From assembly GCF_021151785.1 (NCBI RefSeq), contig NZ_JAGKWP010000057.1, positions 1 through 15,400 on the forward strand: DNA of 15,400 nucleotides. The letters are read 5' to 3'. Made by a program: the position numbers and the translations under genes. The notes under the pieces are model-generated. The model was not told the origin of the DNA. It saw nothing but the letters and a program-made list of their open reading frames with translations, and did not search any database. Positions within the stretch are counted from its first letter, which is position 1; the number at the start of each line of letters is the position of its first letter. Source of the stretch: Flavobacterium sp. (GTDB lineage Bacteria > Bacteroidota > Bacteroidia > Flavobacteriales > Flavobacteriaceae). Of this stretch, positions 1 through 7,919 are shown in pieces.

Positions 1-286
1 GATTAGCTGTAATAAAATTAGCTGTTATTTTTATTTTCTTATTATATTCATTAGCAAAGTAATCTAGAACATGTTCTAACTCTAGTAGATCTTCAAATCT
101 TTCTAAAGAGTCATATTTTGAATGAGGATTGGATTCCATATCTATTCCTAATGTTGCTAATTCTTTTCTTACTTCTGAATTAGGTATTCGTTCACTACCC
201 CAATCATCAGACTCAATTACAATAATTTTTTTATTAACTTTCTTTGAAAGAACTAATGATCTCAAAAACTGAAATTTTCCAATCAT
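1..286 (-). CDS. Divergent polysaccharide-deacetylase-like protein, N-terminal part (cut by window edge)
   Basis: An open frame starts with ATG at 284-286 and runs off the left edge without a stop, giving 95 codons. After about 20 basic and hydrophobic residues comes a beta strand (KIIVIE) followed by SDDWGSERIP, near residues 26-35. The neighbour at 289-1386 has the same block (SDDWGSVRI) at the same place, and further matches (YDSLE..EDL.EL..VL.Y, then KITANF.TAN) show that the two genes are tandem paralogues. The Asp-Asp pair resembles motif 1 (metal-binding Asp) of NodB/CE4 polysaccharide deacetylases; the His motif would lie outside the window. The start is two bases after the neighbour's TAG stop, so translation is probably coupled. 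A polysaccharide-trimming role is inferred from the motif and the locus. Confidence 0.72.
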   Translation of the reverse strand, partial: MIGKFQFLRSLVLSKKVNKKIIVIESDDWGSERIPNSEVRKELATLGIDMESNPHSKYDSLERFEDLLELEHVLDYFANEYNKKIKITANFITAN

Positions 287-288
287 CT

Positions 289-1386
289 CTAAAAATTTAA
301 TTCATTAATTGATATAAACTCAACATCTGGCCACTTTTTTACAATTCTTGAAAATAATAAATCTAATTCAAAAAGTCCTTTTCTTCTATTATTATCATCT
401 ATTCTACCCGTAAAACATGCCCTATGATTTGAAATTATTGCAGGCTGTCTTAACTTAAAAGCTTGCTCAATATCATACAAACATCTATCAACTGCGGATT
501 CACTTTGTGAAATATTGGATTCAAACATGGCATTCCTAACTAAAACTTTCAATCCTGATTTTTTCTTTCTACCAAGATAATTGAATTGCCATTTTTCCGT
601 TCCATCAGTTTGAGGAACTTTAAACAGTCTACCCACATCAATCCAATCAATCCCTTCTCTTTTTATAATTTCTTCAATCTGAGGATTATAAAATAATGCT
701 GGAGGAGAAAAAATCTTTGATTTATATTTATATAAATCATAAAAAATATCTAATGCGCTTACAACTATATTTTTATGAGAATTTAAATCTCCTAAATTAA
801 TTAAATCAAATGCTGCAGCCAAATCACGATTTCTCTTCGGACTACACAAATACTTTTGATTCATAAAAAAAAATTCATTTTCAAAAAACTTTGATGCAAA
901 TGAATCTTTATTCTGTAATTCCTCCATCCACCAATTGACTTGAACATGTTCACGACCGTGCGACTGTGGAATGAATATCTTATTTTGAATACCCTCGTGT
1001 GTTAAATTTAAAACTCTATCTGAATCAGGATAACGAAGATAGGTAGATGCTATGGTCTCGTAATGGTATTCTTGAAAGTCACTCTCTTTTATTTTTTTAA
1101 AATCAGGATTGGCTACATTTGTTACTGCTGTTATACAGGGATGATTTCCGTTATGGTCCTTATACTTTGTAAGTACCTCAAACAGTAATTCTAAATCCTC
1201 ATTGGTTTCAAGGCTATCAAATTGATCAAATCTACTGGCTACTTTATAACCTTTTTTAATCAAATCTGCTTGGTCCTCTTTGGATTTAATTCGAACAGAA
1301 CCCCAATCATCCGACAGCAAAAGAATTTGCTTTTTATCGGTTTGATAACCCATTTTTGCAGTAATTTTTTTTATTATATTTTTCAT
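289..1386 (-). CDS. Divergent polysaccharide-deacetylase-like (NodB/CE4-type) protein
   Basis: The protein has 365 residues, with no signal peptide or clear membrane segment, so it is probably cytoplasmic. Seen: LLLSDDWGS at residues 22-30, SHGREHV at 142-148 (His143-x3-His147), FSPPALF at 226-232 and IISNHRACF at 317-325. In NodB/CE4 deacetylases, motif 1 supplies Asp-Asp, motif 2 is H-x3-H (together the metal triad), and a late motif carries a His. The order and spacing here fit that plan, but the flanking residues are unusual, so this is a divergent branch. It could remove N- or O-acetyl groups from a polysaccharide precursor; substrate and activity are inferred. It follows the Wzy-like gene by five bases and precedes a paralogue by two. 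An unknown hydrolase on a similar barrel remains possible. Confidence 0.6.
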   Translation of the reverse strand: MKNIIKKITAKMGYQTDKKQILLLSDDWGSVRIKSKEDQADLIKKGYKVASRFDQFDSLETNEDLELLFEVLTKYKDHNGNHPCITAVTNVANPDFKKIKESDFQEYHYETIASTYLRYPDSDRVLNLTHEGIQNKIFIPQSHGREHVQVNWWMEELQNKDSFASKFFENEFFFMNQKYLCSPKRNRDLAAAFDLINLGDLNSHKNIVVSALDIFYDLYKYKSKIFSPPALFYNPQIEEIIKREGIDWIDVGRLFKVPQTDGTEKWQFNYLGRKKKSGLKVLVRNAMFESNISQSESAVDRCLYDIEQAFKLRQPAIISNHRACFTGRIDDNNRRKGLFELDLLFSRIVKKWPDVEFISINELNF

Positions 1387-1391
1387 GGAGT

Positions 1392-2606
1392 TTATTTAGT
1401 AATAATTTCAACAATAAGGTTAGACACAAAAAACTCAGGGGATATCATGAAATGACTTGCAATAAGAGCCATCAAAGCATAAACAAATAATGTTGGTACA
1501 AATATTGTTAAAAACAAATTAAAAGCCCTACTCATTAAAGTAATTCTTGTCTTAACATATACGATAAAAAACAATCCAATAGCTACAAAACTGAATAAAA
1601 ATAAAAATCGTTCTCCTTGTGAAATGTTCAACATTAAATTAGAAACGCCCCAACATGCAAGAGCCATATTATATAATGGCAGTATTTCACTAGCTATTAA
1701 CAGTTGCTTTCTTTGTAAAAAGAGAATTAACATACCTAGTGGAACAAAAAAATACCAAATGGCTTGTTGAATGTCTAATAATAGTTTTAACTTACCATTA
1801 TATTTTTCACCATTCTCAGCATATCTCTTTTCTAAACTCTCTTGCCCTTCTTCTGAGGCATAAGCATTGTATTTTGATTCTAATACAGTACCTGAATTAG
1901 ACTCTGCTAAATTTCCTAACACCCCCACTACATTACTTTGTCCTAAACCTAGAGAAAAAACAACAAAAAGCACATAAAACCAAACTCTATTTTTAAATAC
2001 CAATAACATAATAGGTAGTATAACGAATATGGTGAGCCCAATATGGAACAGGGGAACAAAAAAGATAAAAAACAAGTATTTCTTAGCTCTCGTTTTATAA
2101 TAATTAGCCAAATTATAAACCACAAAAAGTCCACCTGTATAAAAAGCTAAATTTGGTAATGGTCTGATTAAAAAATATATAAACAATCCCAAAAAGAAAA
2201 TCAAACCAAAATTGTTTAATTTAGTTAGTCTAATCGGTTTAAAAACGTCAAGTGTATTAACTAGAAAAAAGCCATATATCATGAATATAATAGCAAAATA
2301 ATAATGGTGAGTTTCAAAAAAAACACCACTAAAAATTGAAACAACACTATTGTAAAATTTATTCTCTTGTAATGAAACTAATGTTTCAATTGCAGAGGAA
2401 AAACTTACTGTCTTTTTCAAATAAAATTCTCTTTCATACCTGTCCAAATCACCAAAACTTAGGGCAGTGAACCCTAGGAACCCATAGAGTAGAATAACCA
2501 TTCTTCTACCAAATTTATAATCAAAAAATCTAATAGCGAGGTAAATGGTTGAAAAAGGCCAAATCAAATATAAAAGTAGTAAATAGGCTTTGCTTTGTTT
2601 ATCCAT
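1392..2606 (-). CDS. wzy: EpsG/Wzy-family polysaccharide polymerase (multi-pass membrane protein)
   Basis: The protein has 404 residues with about ten hydrophobic segments spread from residue 8 to 385, so it is an integral inner-membrane protein. A large hydrophilic loop, about residues 230-280 and rich in Glu, Ser and Tyr, is probably periplasmic, as expected for a repeat-unit polymerase. The first loop has GDLDRYEREF (52-61), matching the D-x2-Y pattern after the first helices of EpsG-family proteins. Other matches are an IRP segment (147-149), FHIG (187-190) and GERF (331-334). Wzy/EpsG proteins join lipid-linked repeat units on the outer face of the membrane; their sequences diverge so much that the call rests on topology and context. 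It overlaps the end of the glycosyltransferase gene by eight bases, suggesting coupled translation. A ligase or another polytopic polysaccharide protein is the alternative. Confidence 0.72.
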   Translation of the reverse strand: MDKQSKAYLLLLYLIWPFSTIYLAIRFFDYKFGRRMVILLYGFLGFTALSFGDLDRYEREFYLKKTVSFSSAIETLVSLQENKFYNSVVSIFSGVFFETHHYYFAIIFMIYGFFLVNTLDVFKPIRLTKLNNFGLIFFLGLFIYFLIRPLPNLAFYTGGLFVVYNLANYYKTRAKKYLFFIFFVPLFHIGLTIFVILPIMLLVFKNRVWFYVLFVVFSLGLGQSNVVGVLGNLAESNSGTVLESKYNAYASEEGQESLEKRYAENGEKYNGKLKLLLDIQQAIWYFFVPLGMLILFLQRKQLLIASEILPLYNMALACWGVSNLMLNISQGERFLFLFSFVAIGLFFIVYVKTRITLMSRAFNLFLTIFVPTLFVYALMALIASHFMISPEFFVSNLIVEIITK

Positions 2607-3642
2607 TTGGAAATTGCATTTCTTTAGGTGAATGTATAAATTTAATATGATTTAAGGCAACAATTTCTAATTGACTTAAAATTTTATCCTCTAAACTTGT
2701 ATAAATAGGATAATTAAAATAATAATTACAATCTTTATTTTCTGTTATTAATACGGTTGACCATCCTGAAAATACAATGCATTTTTTCAAATTTAAAAGT
2801 ATAACTTCTGCTGGTACAGTAGATTCAATTAATTCTACATTCGGAATTTTTTTATATTTCTTAACTACTTCTGAAGCGGTTAATGGATGAAGTTTAATAA
2901 TTATTTTTTTATCTGGAAATTGTTTTACAACATCTTCTAAAAAAACAAACTCTTTATCAATTAAACTTGACCAAAAAGGCTGGTTGAAATAATAAATCAC
3001 ATGTTCTGTTGGATATTGCTCCTTAAAATCGAAACATTTTTTTATAAAATCAATACTATCTTGGTTGAAATCAGGCAGTTTACAGATGTTTACTTTATTC
3101 TTAGAGCGGTGCTCATATTGCTCTGGATGCGTGATCCATAAATTATTAATGAATTTATGATTCCCAAATGAATAATAATCAAAGGGTAAAATCGTATTAG
3201 CTAATAATTTATTTTTAATTAAAAATTTGTTTTGCTTAAAGGTATCACGCAAAAAACTAAGCAACCAATTTTTCTTTTTGAACTTGGAATAGGTTCCATA
3301 ACCATCCGGTCCTAAAGATATTTCTACTCCTCGCTTAGCTAATGTATGTCCTAAAAAAATATTGATAGCATTGATGGCTTGAAAGAAAAAAAAATGATTT
3401 GGATTTTCATCTAAAATTCGATTTACTATTTTCTTGGGTGCCCAATGATCCAAAACAATCACTTCCGTATTATTGATTTTCAATTCATTAGTAGCACAAA
3501 ATCCTTTTAATCTACTTCCATCTCTTACCACATAAATCAAATTATTATATTCTGGTTTATTATATAATACCACAGCCATATTCAATGCTTGCAGAAATTG
3601 ATATTCTGTTAAAACGACAAACACATTCTTCTTTGCTTCCAT
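2599..3642 (-). CDS. Sialyltransferase-like GT-B glycosyltransferase (candidate nonulosonic acid transferase)
   Basis: The protein has 347 residues and no signal peptide. Three motifs occur in the order known for bacterial sialyl- and polysialyltransferases (GT38/GT52 and relatives): PDGYGTY at 112-118, matching the [DE][DE]G general-base motif except for Pro in first place; KLHP at 250-253, matching the HP motif that binds the CMP phosphate; and FSGWST at 291-296, matching the Ser/Ser-Thr motif. YYFNQPFW (217-224), opening the C-terminal Rossmann half, resembles the GQP segment of these families. The gene lies one base after the flippase gene, downstream of a full CMP-legionaminate-type pathway, so the likely donor is a CMP-activated nonulosonic acid. 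The family placement is moderately supported; linkage and acceptor cannot be read from sequence. A different GT-B transferase is the alternative. Confidence 0.6.
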   Translation of the reverse strand: MEAKKNVFVVLTEYQFLQALNMAVVLYNKPEYNNLIYVVRDGSRLKGFCATNELKINNTEVIVLDHWAPKKIVNRILDENPNHFFFFQAINAINIFLGHTLAKRGVEISLGPDGYGTYSKFKKKNWLLSFLRDTFKQNKFLIKNKLLANTILPFDYYSFGNHKFINNLWITHPEQYEHRSKNKVNICKLPDFNQDSIDFIKKCFDFKEQYPTEHVIYYFNQPFWSSLIDKEFVFLEDVVKQFPDKKIIIKLHPLTASEVVKKYKKIPNVELIESTVPAEVILLNLKKCIVFSGWSTVLITENKDCNYYFNYPIYTSLEDKILSQLEIVALNHIKFIHSPKEMQFPNG

Positions 3643-3643
3643 T

Positions 3644-5080
3644 TTACTTTTTTATTAATTGTAAAACATCTTTAATTACATGCATTTTTGTTAGGTATGC
3701 AAAACCAAGATAGATCATACAAAATGCAATACCATTAACTAGTATATTCCACACATCATTCATCTGATAAAACCATGTATTTTGTAGAAAATAAAACACG
3801 CCTCCTAAACTTAAATTTAAAGCTAGGATTGGAACCATGTCCTTACTTTGTTCTTTTAAACCATAACTTATAAACTGACCAGAAACAAAAGCATTTACAA
3901 TAGTGACCAGAATGTTTACAAAAATTAGATTATACAATAACCCATATATTCCAAACCAAATGATTGTAAATGAACCTAAAAATAAAAGTGTATTATGAAA
4001 AAATGAAAGTTTTAAAACCACATCACTTCTACCTTTTAAATTACAAATATTTAGATTATAAGAATGAATAGGATAAAAAACACCTGAGATTAATAAAAGT
4101 TGGAAATAAGGTACTGCTGGCAACCATTTTTCTGTTAATAAAAAACGCATGAAAGGTTCAGCAATTACTCCTAAAAAAACTAAAATTGGTGTAACGACAA
4201 ACACAACAAGTCGCATCAGACTTGCATACATATTTCTCAATTTATTTCTGTCGTCATTAACTTTAGCTAATAATGGATAAAACACTCTATTAAATGAATT
4301 GAAAAAAAACACTGAAGGTAATTGTTCCAATGACTTAGCTCTAGTAAAGTATCCTAATTGTGCTGCAGAAAAATATTTACCAATGATTACGTTATATAAG
4401 TTCTTAAAACTTGTGTTTAATATTGATGTTAAAGCAACTTTATATCCAAACTTGAAATGGTATTTAATTTTTTCTTTATCCATAATAAACTTTGGTGTCC
4501 ATTTTGCATACCACCATAATTGAGCAGAAGCCAAAAACGTATATATCAATTCTTTAGCCACTAAACTCCATACTCCAAAACCGTAGTAAGCAAATAAGAT
4601 AGCTGCTGTAGCACTAATTAACAGGGCTGGAATTTGCAATTTAAACTGTACCTTAAATTGTAACTCTTTATTTAACTTTGTTGATTGTACTAATGAAAAA
4701 GCTGCAATTATCAATGTTAAACTTTGAACTCTAATCAAATCAACTAGTATTGCTTGGTCAAAAAAAGTTGCTACTAGAGGGGCAATAGAAAAAAGTATTC
4801 CATAGAGAAGCAATGAACTAAACAAGTTTACAAAAAACACTGTTGAATAATCTATATCATCTGCGTCTTGTGTTCTAATCAAACTTGTTACAAAACCTCC
4901 ATCAACTAAAGCAGCTCCTATTGCTAGAAAAATTGAAATCATACCAATAAGCCCAAACTGCTCTGGCATTAACAATCTAGATAAAATGATTGTAACCACA
5001 AAATTAATAACTTGTGTTCCTCCTTGAATCATAAATGACCAAAGCATTCCTGATTTTGCCTTACTCTTTATGTCTGTCAT
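3644..5080 (-). CDS. wzx: WzxC-like lipopolysaccharide/polysaccharide flippase (MOP superfamily)
   Basis: The 478-residue integral membrane protein has 12 or more predicted hydrophobic segments. Its N-terminus (IKSKAKSGMLWSFMIQGGTQ, then ILSRLLMPEQFGLIGM) is typical of the WzxC/TuaB type of polysaccharide transporter. These proteins move undecaprenyl-linked repeat units from the cytoplasmic to the periplasmic face of the inner membrane. An upstream in-frame ATG at 5119 would add 13 hydrophilic residues and overlap the cytidylyltransferase gene by 43 bases. I chose the ATG at 5078-5080 because it forms a classic ATGA stop-start overlap with that gene and puts the conserved N-terminus at residue 4. 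The gene sits between precursor synthesis and the glycosyltransferase, polymerase and tailoring genes, consistent with a Wzx/Wzy-dependent pathway. Confidence 0.9.
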   Translation of the reverse strand: MTDIKSKAKSGMLWSFMIQGGTQVINFVVTIILSRLLMPEQFGLIGMISIFLAIGAALVDGGFVTSLIRTQDADDIDYSTVFFVNLFSSLLLYGILFSIAPLVATFFDQAILVDLIRVQSLTLIIAAFSLVQSTKLNKELQFKVQFKLQIPALLISATAAILFAYYGFGVWSLVAKELIYTFLASAQLWWYAKWTPKFIMDKEKIKYHFKFGYKVALTSILNTSFKNLYNVIIGKYFSAAQLGYFTRAKSLEQLPSVFFFNSFNRVFYPLLAKVNDDRNKLRNMYASLMRLVVFVVTPILVFLGVIAEPFMRFLLTEKWLPAVPYFQLLLISGVFYPIHSYNLNICNLKGRSDVVLKLSFFHNTLLFLGSFTIIWFGIYGLLYNLIFVNILVTIVNAFVSGQFISYGLKEQSKDMVPILALNLSLGGVFYFLQNTWFYQMNDVWNILVNGIAFCMIYLGFAYLTKMHVIKDVLQLIKK

Positions 5081-5763
5081 ATTTCTTGGCTGTTTGCAAT
5101 AATTTCGGCTATTTTCCAATCCAGCAACGTATCGATATCGTGGGATGCTGTTTCATCCATCTCAAATTTTCGTACCTTAGTAAACTGGCTTATCGTTTTT
5201 TCTTTTAATGCTTTTACATTTATGATGTAAATGGCACCATTGTATTCCCAAACTTTAGGACAATCTTGTCTTCTGGTAAAATCAGCTTCTTTTGACTTTT
5301 TTAAATAACCATTACTATCTTCTTCAAAAAGAATATAATATGGATTTGATTTTGTTTCTTTTACTCCAACTACCATATCCAGTTCTTCTTGATACAGGTC
5401 TAATGCCGCTTGAATATGCTTACTCGTTCTAAATGGCGAGGTAGGTTGTAAAAGAATCAGTGTGTCTGGAAAATACCCTTCTGATTCATAATGTGAAATA
5501 GCATGAAGCAATACCTCGTAAGTACCCGCCGTGTCTGATGCTAACTCATTAGGTCGCAAAAATGGAACTTTCAATCCTAATTGCTCTACTACAGATTTAA
5601 TTTCGAAATCGTCAGTAGATACACAAATGAATTCGTCATCAAAAACACCTTTTGCTGCATCTATCGTATACTGTATCAATGGTTTATCTCCTAATACTTT
5701 TATGTTTTTTCTAGGAACTCCTTTAGAGCCTCCTCTTGCAGGAATTACAATTAGTGGCTTCAT
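5077..5763 (-). CDS. legF: CMP-nonulosonic acid (legionaminate/N-acetylneuraminate) cytidylyltransferase
   Basis: The 228-residue cytoplasmic enzyme joins CTP to the nonulosonic acid to give the CMP-sugar donor. Seen: the nucleotide-binding loop IPARGGSKGVPRKN at residues 7-20, LLQPTSPFR at 104-112 (CTP base and ribose contacts), RRQD at 164-167, EYNGAIYI at 173-180, and DIDTLLDW at 209-216, whose aspartates bind the catalytic metal in NeuA-type enzymes. The length fits the short, single-domain NeuA/LegF class. It starts one base after the PtmE-like gene, and its TGA overlaps the flippase start by four bases. Neighbouring dehydratase and LegC-type aminotransferase genes favour legionaminic acid over plain N-acetylneuraminic acid, which needs neither. 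Family assignment is very secure; the exact sugar is inferred. Confidence 0.92.
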   Translation of the reverse strand: MKPLIVIPARGGSKGVPRKNIKVLGDKPLIQYTIDAAKGVFDDEFICVSTDDFEIKSVVEQLGLKVPFLRPNELASDTAGTYEVLLHAISHYESEGYFPDTLILLQPTSPFRTSKHIQAALDLYQEELDMVVGVKETKSNPYYILFEEDSNGYLKKSKEADFTRRQDCPKVWEYNGAIYIINVKALKEKTISQFTKVRKFEMDETASHDIDTLLDWKIAEIIANSQEI

Positions 5764-5764
5764 T

Positions 5765-6811
5765 TTAGAATTTTATCTGTTTAATATCTTGTTGTGCTTT
5801 CTCAAAATCATCATGCTTCCCAATGTCTAACCAATATCCAACTAATGGATAAGCTACCACATTCTTATTATCCTGAATTAACTTTTCCATTAAATCCGTT
5901 GCATTAAACACTTCATTTTGAGGTACATTATCAATCACTTCTTTCTTCATTAAGTAAATCCCCGCATTGGAATAATGCGTATAGGTTGGTTTTTCTTTAA
6001 AGCCCGTAACCTTTTTACCATTAGTTTCCATAACTGCATAAGGCACATTAACTTGATAAGGAATGCAAGCAACTACTAAATCTGCTTTTTGTTCTTCAAA
6101 AAACAAAAACAAATCTTCAAAATCAATGTTGGTCAATAAATCAGAATTCATCATCAATACATGATCATGTATAAAACCATCTACTAATGCTAATGCCCCA
6201 GCTGTTCCTAATGCCTCTTCTTCCCAAACATAATTGATACGCAAAGCTTTTTCGCTTCCATCTTTAAAATAATCAACAAGCTGATTTCCTAGATAACGAA
6301 CAGAAATCCAAATATCATCTATACCATAGGTATTCAAACGATCTATATTATGCTCTATAATAGGCTTATCTCCCACTTTTAACAATGGTTTAGGAGTATG
6401 ATCTGTAAAAGGTTTTAACCGTTCTCCTCTCCCTCCTGCCATGATTAATGCATCTATTGGAAGATACGATTTTTGATGCCTAAAATTAACTACATTGATA
6501 ATTTTCATCTGTGCATCTACCACTGGAAATATGGTAAAAAACTTCTCTCGTAATGCAATAATCTCCTTTAAATTATATTTCCCTTGTTGAATGAACTTAG
6601 GATTAGGCTGAATGAATTTGGATAAATGATCTTCAAACCCTAATCCTTTGATAAATCCTCTTCTTAAATCACCGTCTGTTAAAGAACCTAACAACTTATT
6701 TTCATCATCTACCAGAAAAATGATAGCATCTGATGCCAATTGATCTAATAGTTCAAGTGCTTGACGAATAGAAGTGTCTATATGTGCTAGATGTTTATGA
6801 TATGGATGCAT
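5765..6811 (-). CDS. ptmE: PtmE-like CBS-domain sugar-1-phosphate nucleotidyltransferase
   Basis: The protein has 348 residues. The N-terminal part (about 1-115) is a CBS-domain pair; the conserved stretch LLGSLTDGDLRRG is at 40-52 and a second half covers about 70-112. The C-terminal part (about 118-348) is a nucleotidyltransferase: ALIMAGGRGERLKPFTD at 121-137 is the G-G-x-G-x-R-L signature, KPLLKVGDKP is at 141-150, and MNSDLLTNID at 221-230 carries the metal-binding Asp. In Campylobacter, PtmE converts glucosamine-1-phosphate to a GDP-linked sugar feeding the legionaminic acid pathway; this domain layout beside leg genes is typical of that route. The CBS pair suggests control by an adenine nucleotide, which is an inference. 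It overlaps the end of the 2-epimerase gene by 17 bases. Whether GTP or UTP is used cannot be read here. Confidence 0.87.
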   Translation of the reverse strand: MHPYHKHLAHIDTSIRQALELLDQLASDAIIFLVDDENKLLGSLTDGDLRRGFIKGLGFEDHLSKFIQPNPKFIQQGKYNLKEIIALREKFFTIFPVVDAQMKIINVVNFRHQKSYLPIDALIMAGGRGERLKPFTDHTPKPLLKVGDKPIIEHNIDRLNTYGIDDIWISVRYLGNQLVDYFKDGSEKALRINYVWEEEALGTAGALALVDGFIHDHVLMMNSDLLTNIDFEDLFLFFEEQKADLVVACIPYQVNVPYAVMETNGKKVTGFKEKPTYTHYSNAGIYLMKKEVIDNVPQNEVFNATDLMEKLIQDNKNVVAYPLVGYWLDIGKHDDFEKAQQDIKQIKF

Positions 6812-7919
6812 ATTCCTTCTTTAAAATTTGAATTATTATTTCCGATGGATTGGACTTAAAGTAAATATTCTCCCCATTGTATTCTTTTGTGGCATACTCC
6901 AATGTGTTTTTTACAATTAAATCATGGTTAAAAGGTACATGTATTACATTTTCACCACATAACCTATCTTTTTGTCTATCTCCTAGATTAAGTACATATT
7001 TTTGGAAACTTGCTGCTTCTACTATTCCACTTGATGTATTGCCTACCATAAGTTTGGCATACTTCATACAGGTGAAATACGATTGGGTACCAAAATTTTC
7101 AATTATTTTAATAGATTGCTGTTTCTTGGCTAGTGTTTCAAAAGCTTCTCTAAATACCATACCCGCCGTATCTGCATTGGGCATGGTGATTACGATTTGG
7201 AATTCATTTGCTAATTGTTCCAGCGCTTTTATGGTTTCTTCACAATATGCTAAATTCTTTTGATAAGCTACCGTTTCAGGGTGCACAGTAACCAATATTG
7301 TTTTTATATTTAAATCAATTTGCCACTTGTTTTTAAACGCTTCTACGGATAAAAAATCAATGTTCTTTAAATTCTCTAAACTCAAGGAACCCACATTGTA
7401 TATGGATGCTTTTTCATCATCTAAGAGTTGTTTTAATCTTTTAGCGAATGGCTCCGCTGCCACAAAGTGTAATTGACTTGCTAAACTAATACTATGCCTG
7501 TAAATATTGTCAATGGCTCCTAACGTTGTTTCTCCACCGTGCAAATGCGCTATTTCTATACCAAACGGAATACTTGCAGCCACCGCAGCAGCCATTTCAA
7601 ATCGATCGCCTAATGCAAAAACAACATCAAAACTTTGTTCATTTTCCTGCCAATACTCAGCAAACTTAAGTGCCGTAAGTCCATAGGCGGAAGCTATGGC
7701 ACTTGGTGTATCTCCTAAGAGAAGAGATTCTATTCTTTTTGCTATTTTAAATCCTTCTCTTTCAATTTGCTCCACCGTGTAACCATGAAACTTGGAAAGG
7801 TGTGTTCCAAAAACAATTAATTCAAGATGGAATGCTTCCTCTTTTTGTAATGCCTTAAGCAAAGGTAAATAAATACCAAAATCTGCCCGGGAACTTGTTA
7901 AAACACCAACTCTAATCAT
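6795..7919 (-). CDS. legG: NeuC/LegG-type hydrolysing nucleotide-sugar 2-epimerase
   Basis: The 374-residue cytoplasmic enzyme has the GT-B fold of UDP-GlcNAc 2-epimerases. It releases the nucleotide and inverts C2, giving the free ManNAc-type sugar for the synthase (in the legionaminic pathway, 2,4-diacetamido-2,4,6-trideoxy-mannose). Seen: TSSRADFGIY at 8-17, GDRFEMA at 104-110, LHGGETTLGAIDN at 126-138 followed by RH, TVHPET at 211-216, and VGNTSSGIVEAA at 292-303. I chose the ATG at 7917-7919: it forms an ATGA overlap with the upstream synthase stop and has GGAGGA seven bases upstream. An in-frame ATG at 7934 would add five residues (MGGYK) that merely translate this ribosome site. A NeuC-type enzyme rather than PseG argues against a pseudaminic acid product. 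Confidence 0.92.
   Translation of the reverse strand: MIRVGVLTSSRADFGIYLPLLKALQKEEAFHLELIVFGTHLSKFHGYTVEQIEREGFKIAKRIESLLLGDTPSAIASAYGLTALKFAEYWQENEQSFDVVFALGDRFEMAAAVAASIPFGIEIAHLHGGETTLGAIDNIYRHSISLASQLHFVAAEPFAKRLKQLLDDEKASIYNVGSLSLENLKNIDFLSVEAFKNKWQIDLNIKTILVTVHPETVAYQKNLAYCEETIKALEQLANEFQIVITMPNADTAGMVFREAFETLAKKQQSIKIIENFGTQSYFTCMKYAKLMVGNTSSGIVEAASFQKYVLNLGDRQKDRLCGENVIHVPFNHDLIVKNTLEYATKEYNGENIYFKSNPSEIIIQILKKEYASIS

Noticed and set aside
1949..2134. Minus-strand open frame of 61 codons, hydrophobic
   Set aside because: It lies in another frame inside the polymerase gene; its hydrophobicity comes from T-rich codons of the membrane segments.
5081..5119. In-frame N-terminal extension of the flippase (13 residues)
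   Set aside because: The ATG at 5080 gives a four-base overlap and places the conserved N-terminus correctly; the extension lies inside the cytidylyltransferase gene.
6877..7263. Plus-strand open frame of 128 codons
   Set aside because: It is entirely antisense to the well-supported 2-epimerase gene and has no recognisable domain.
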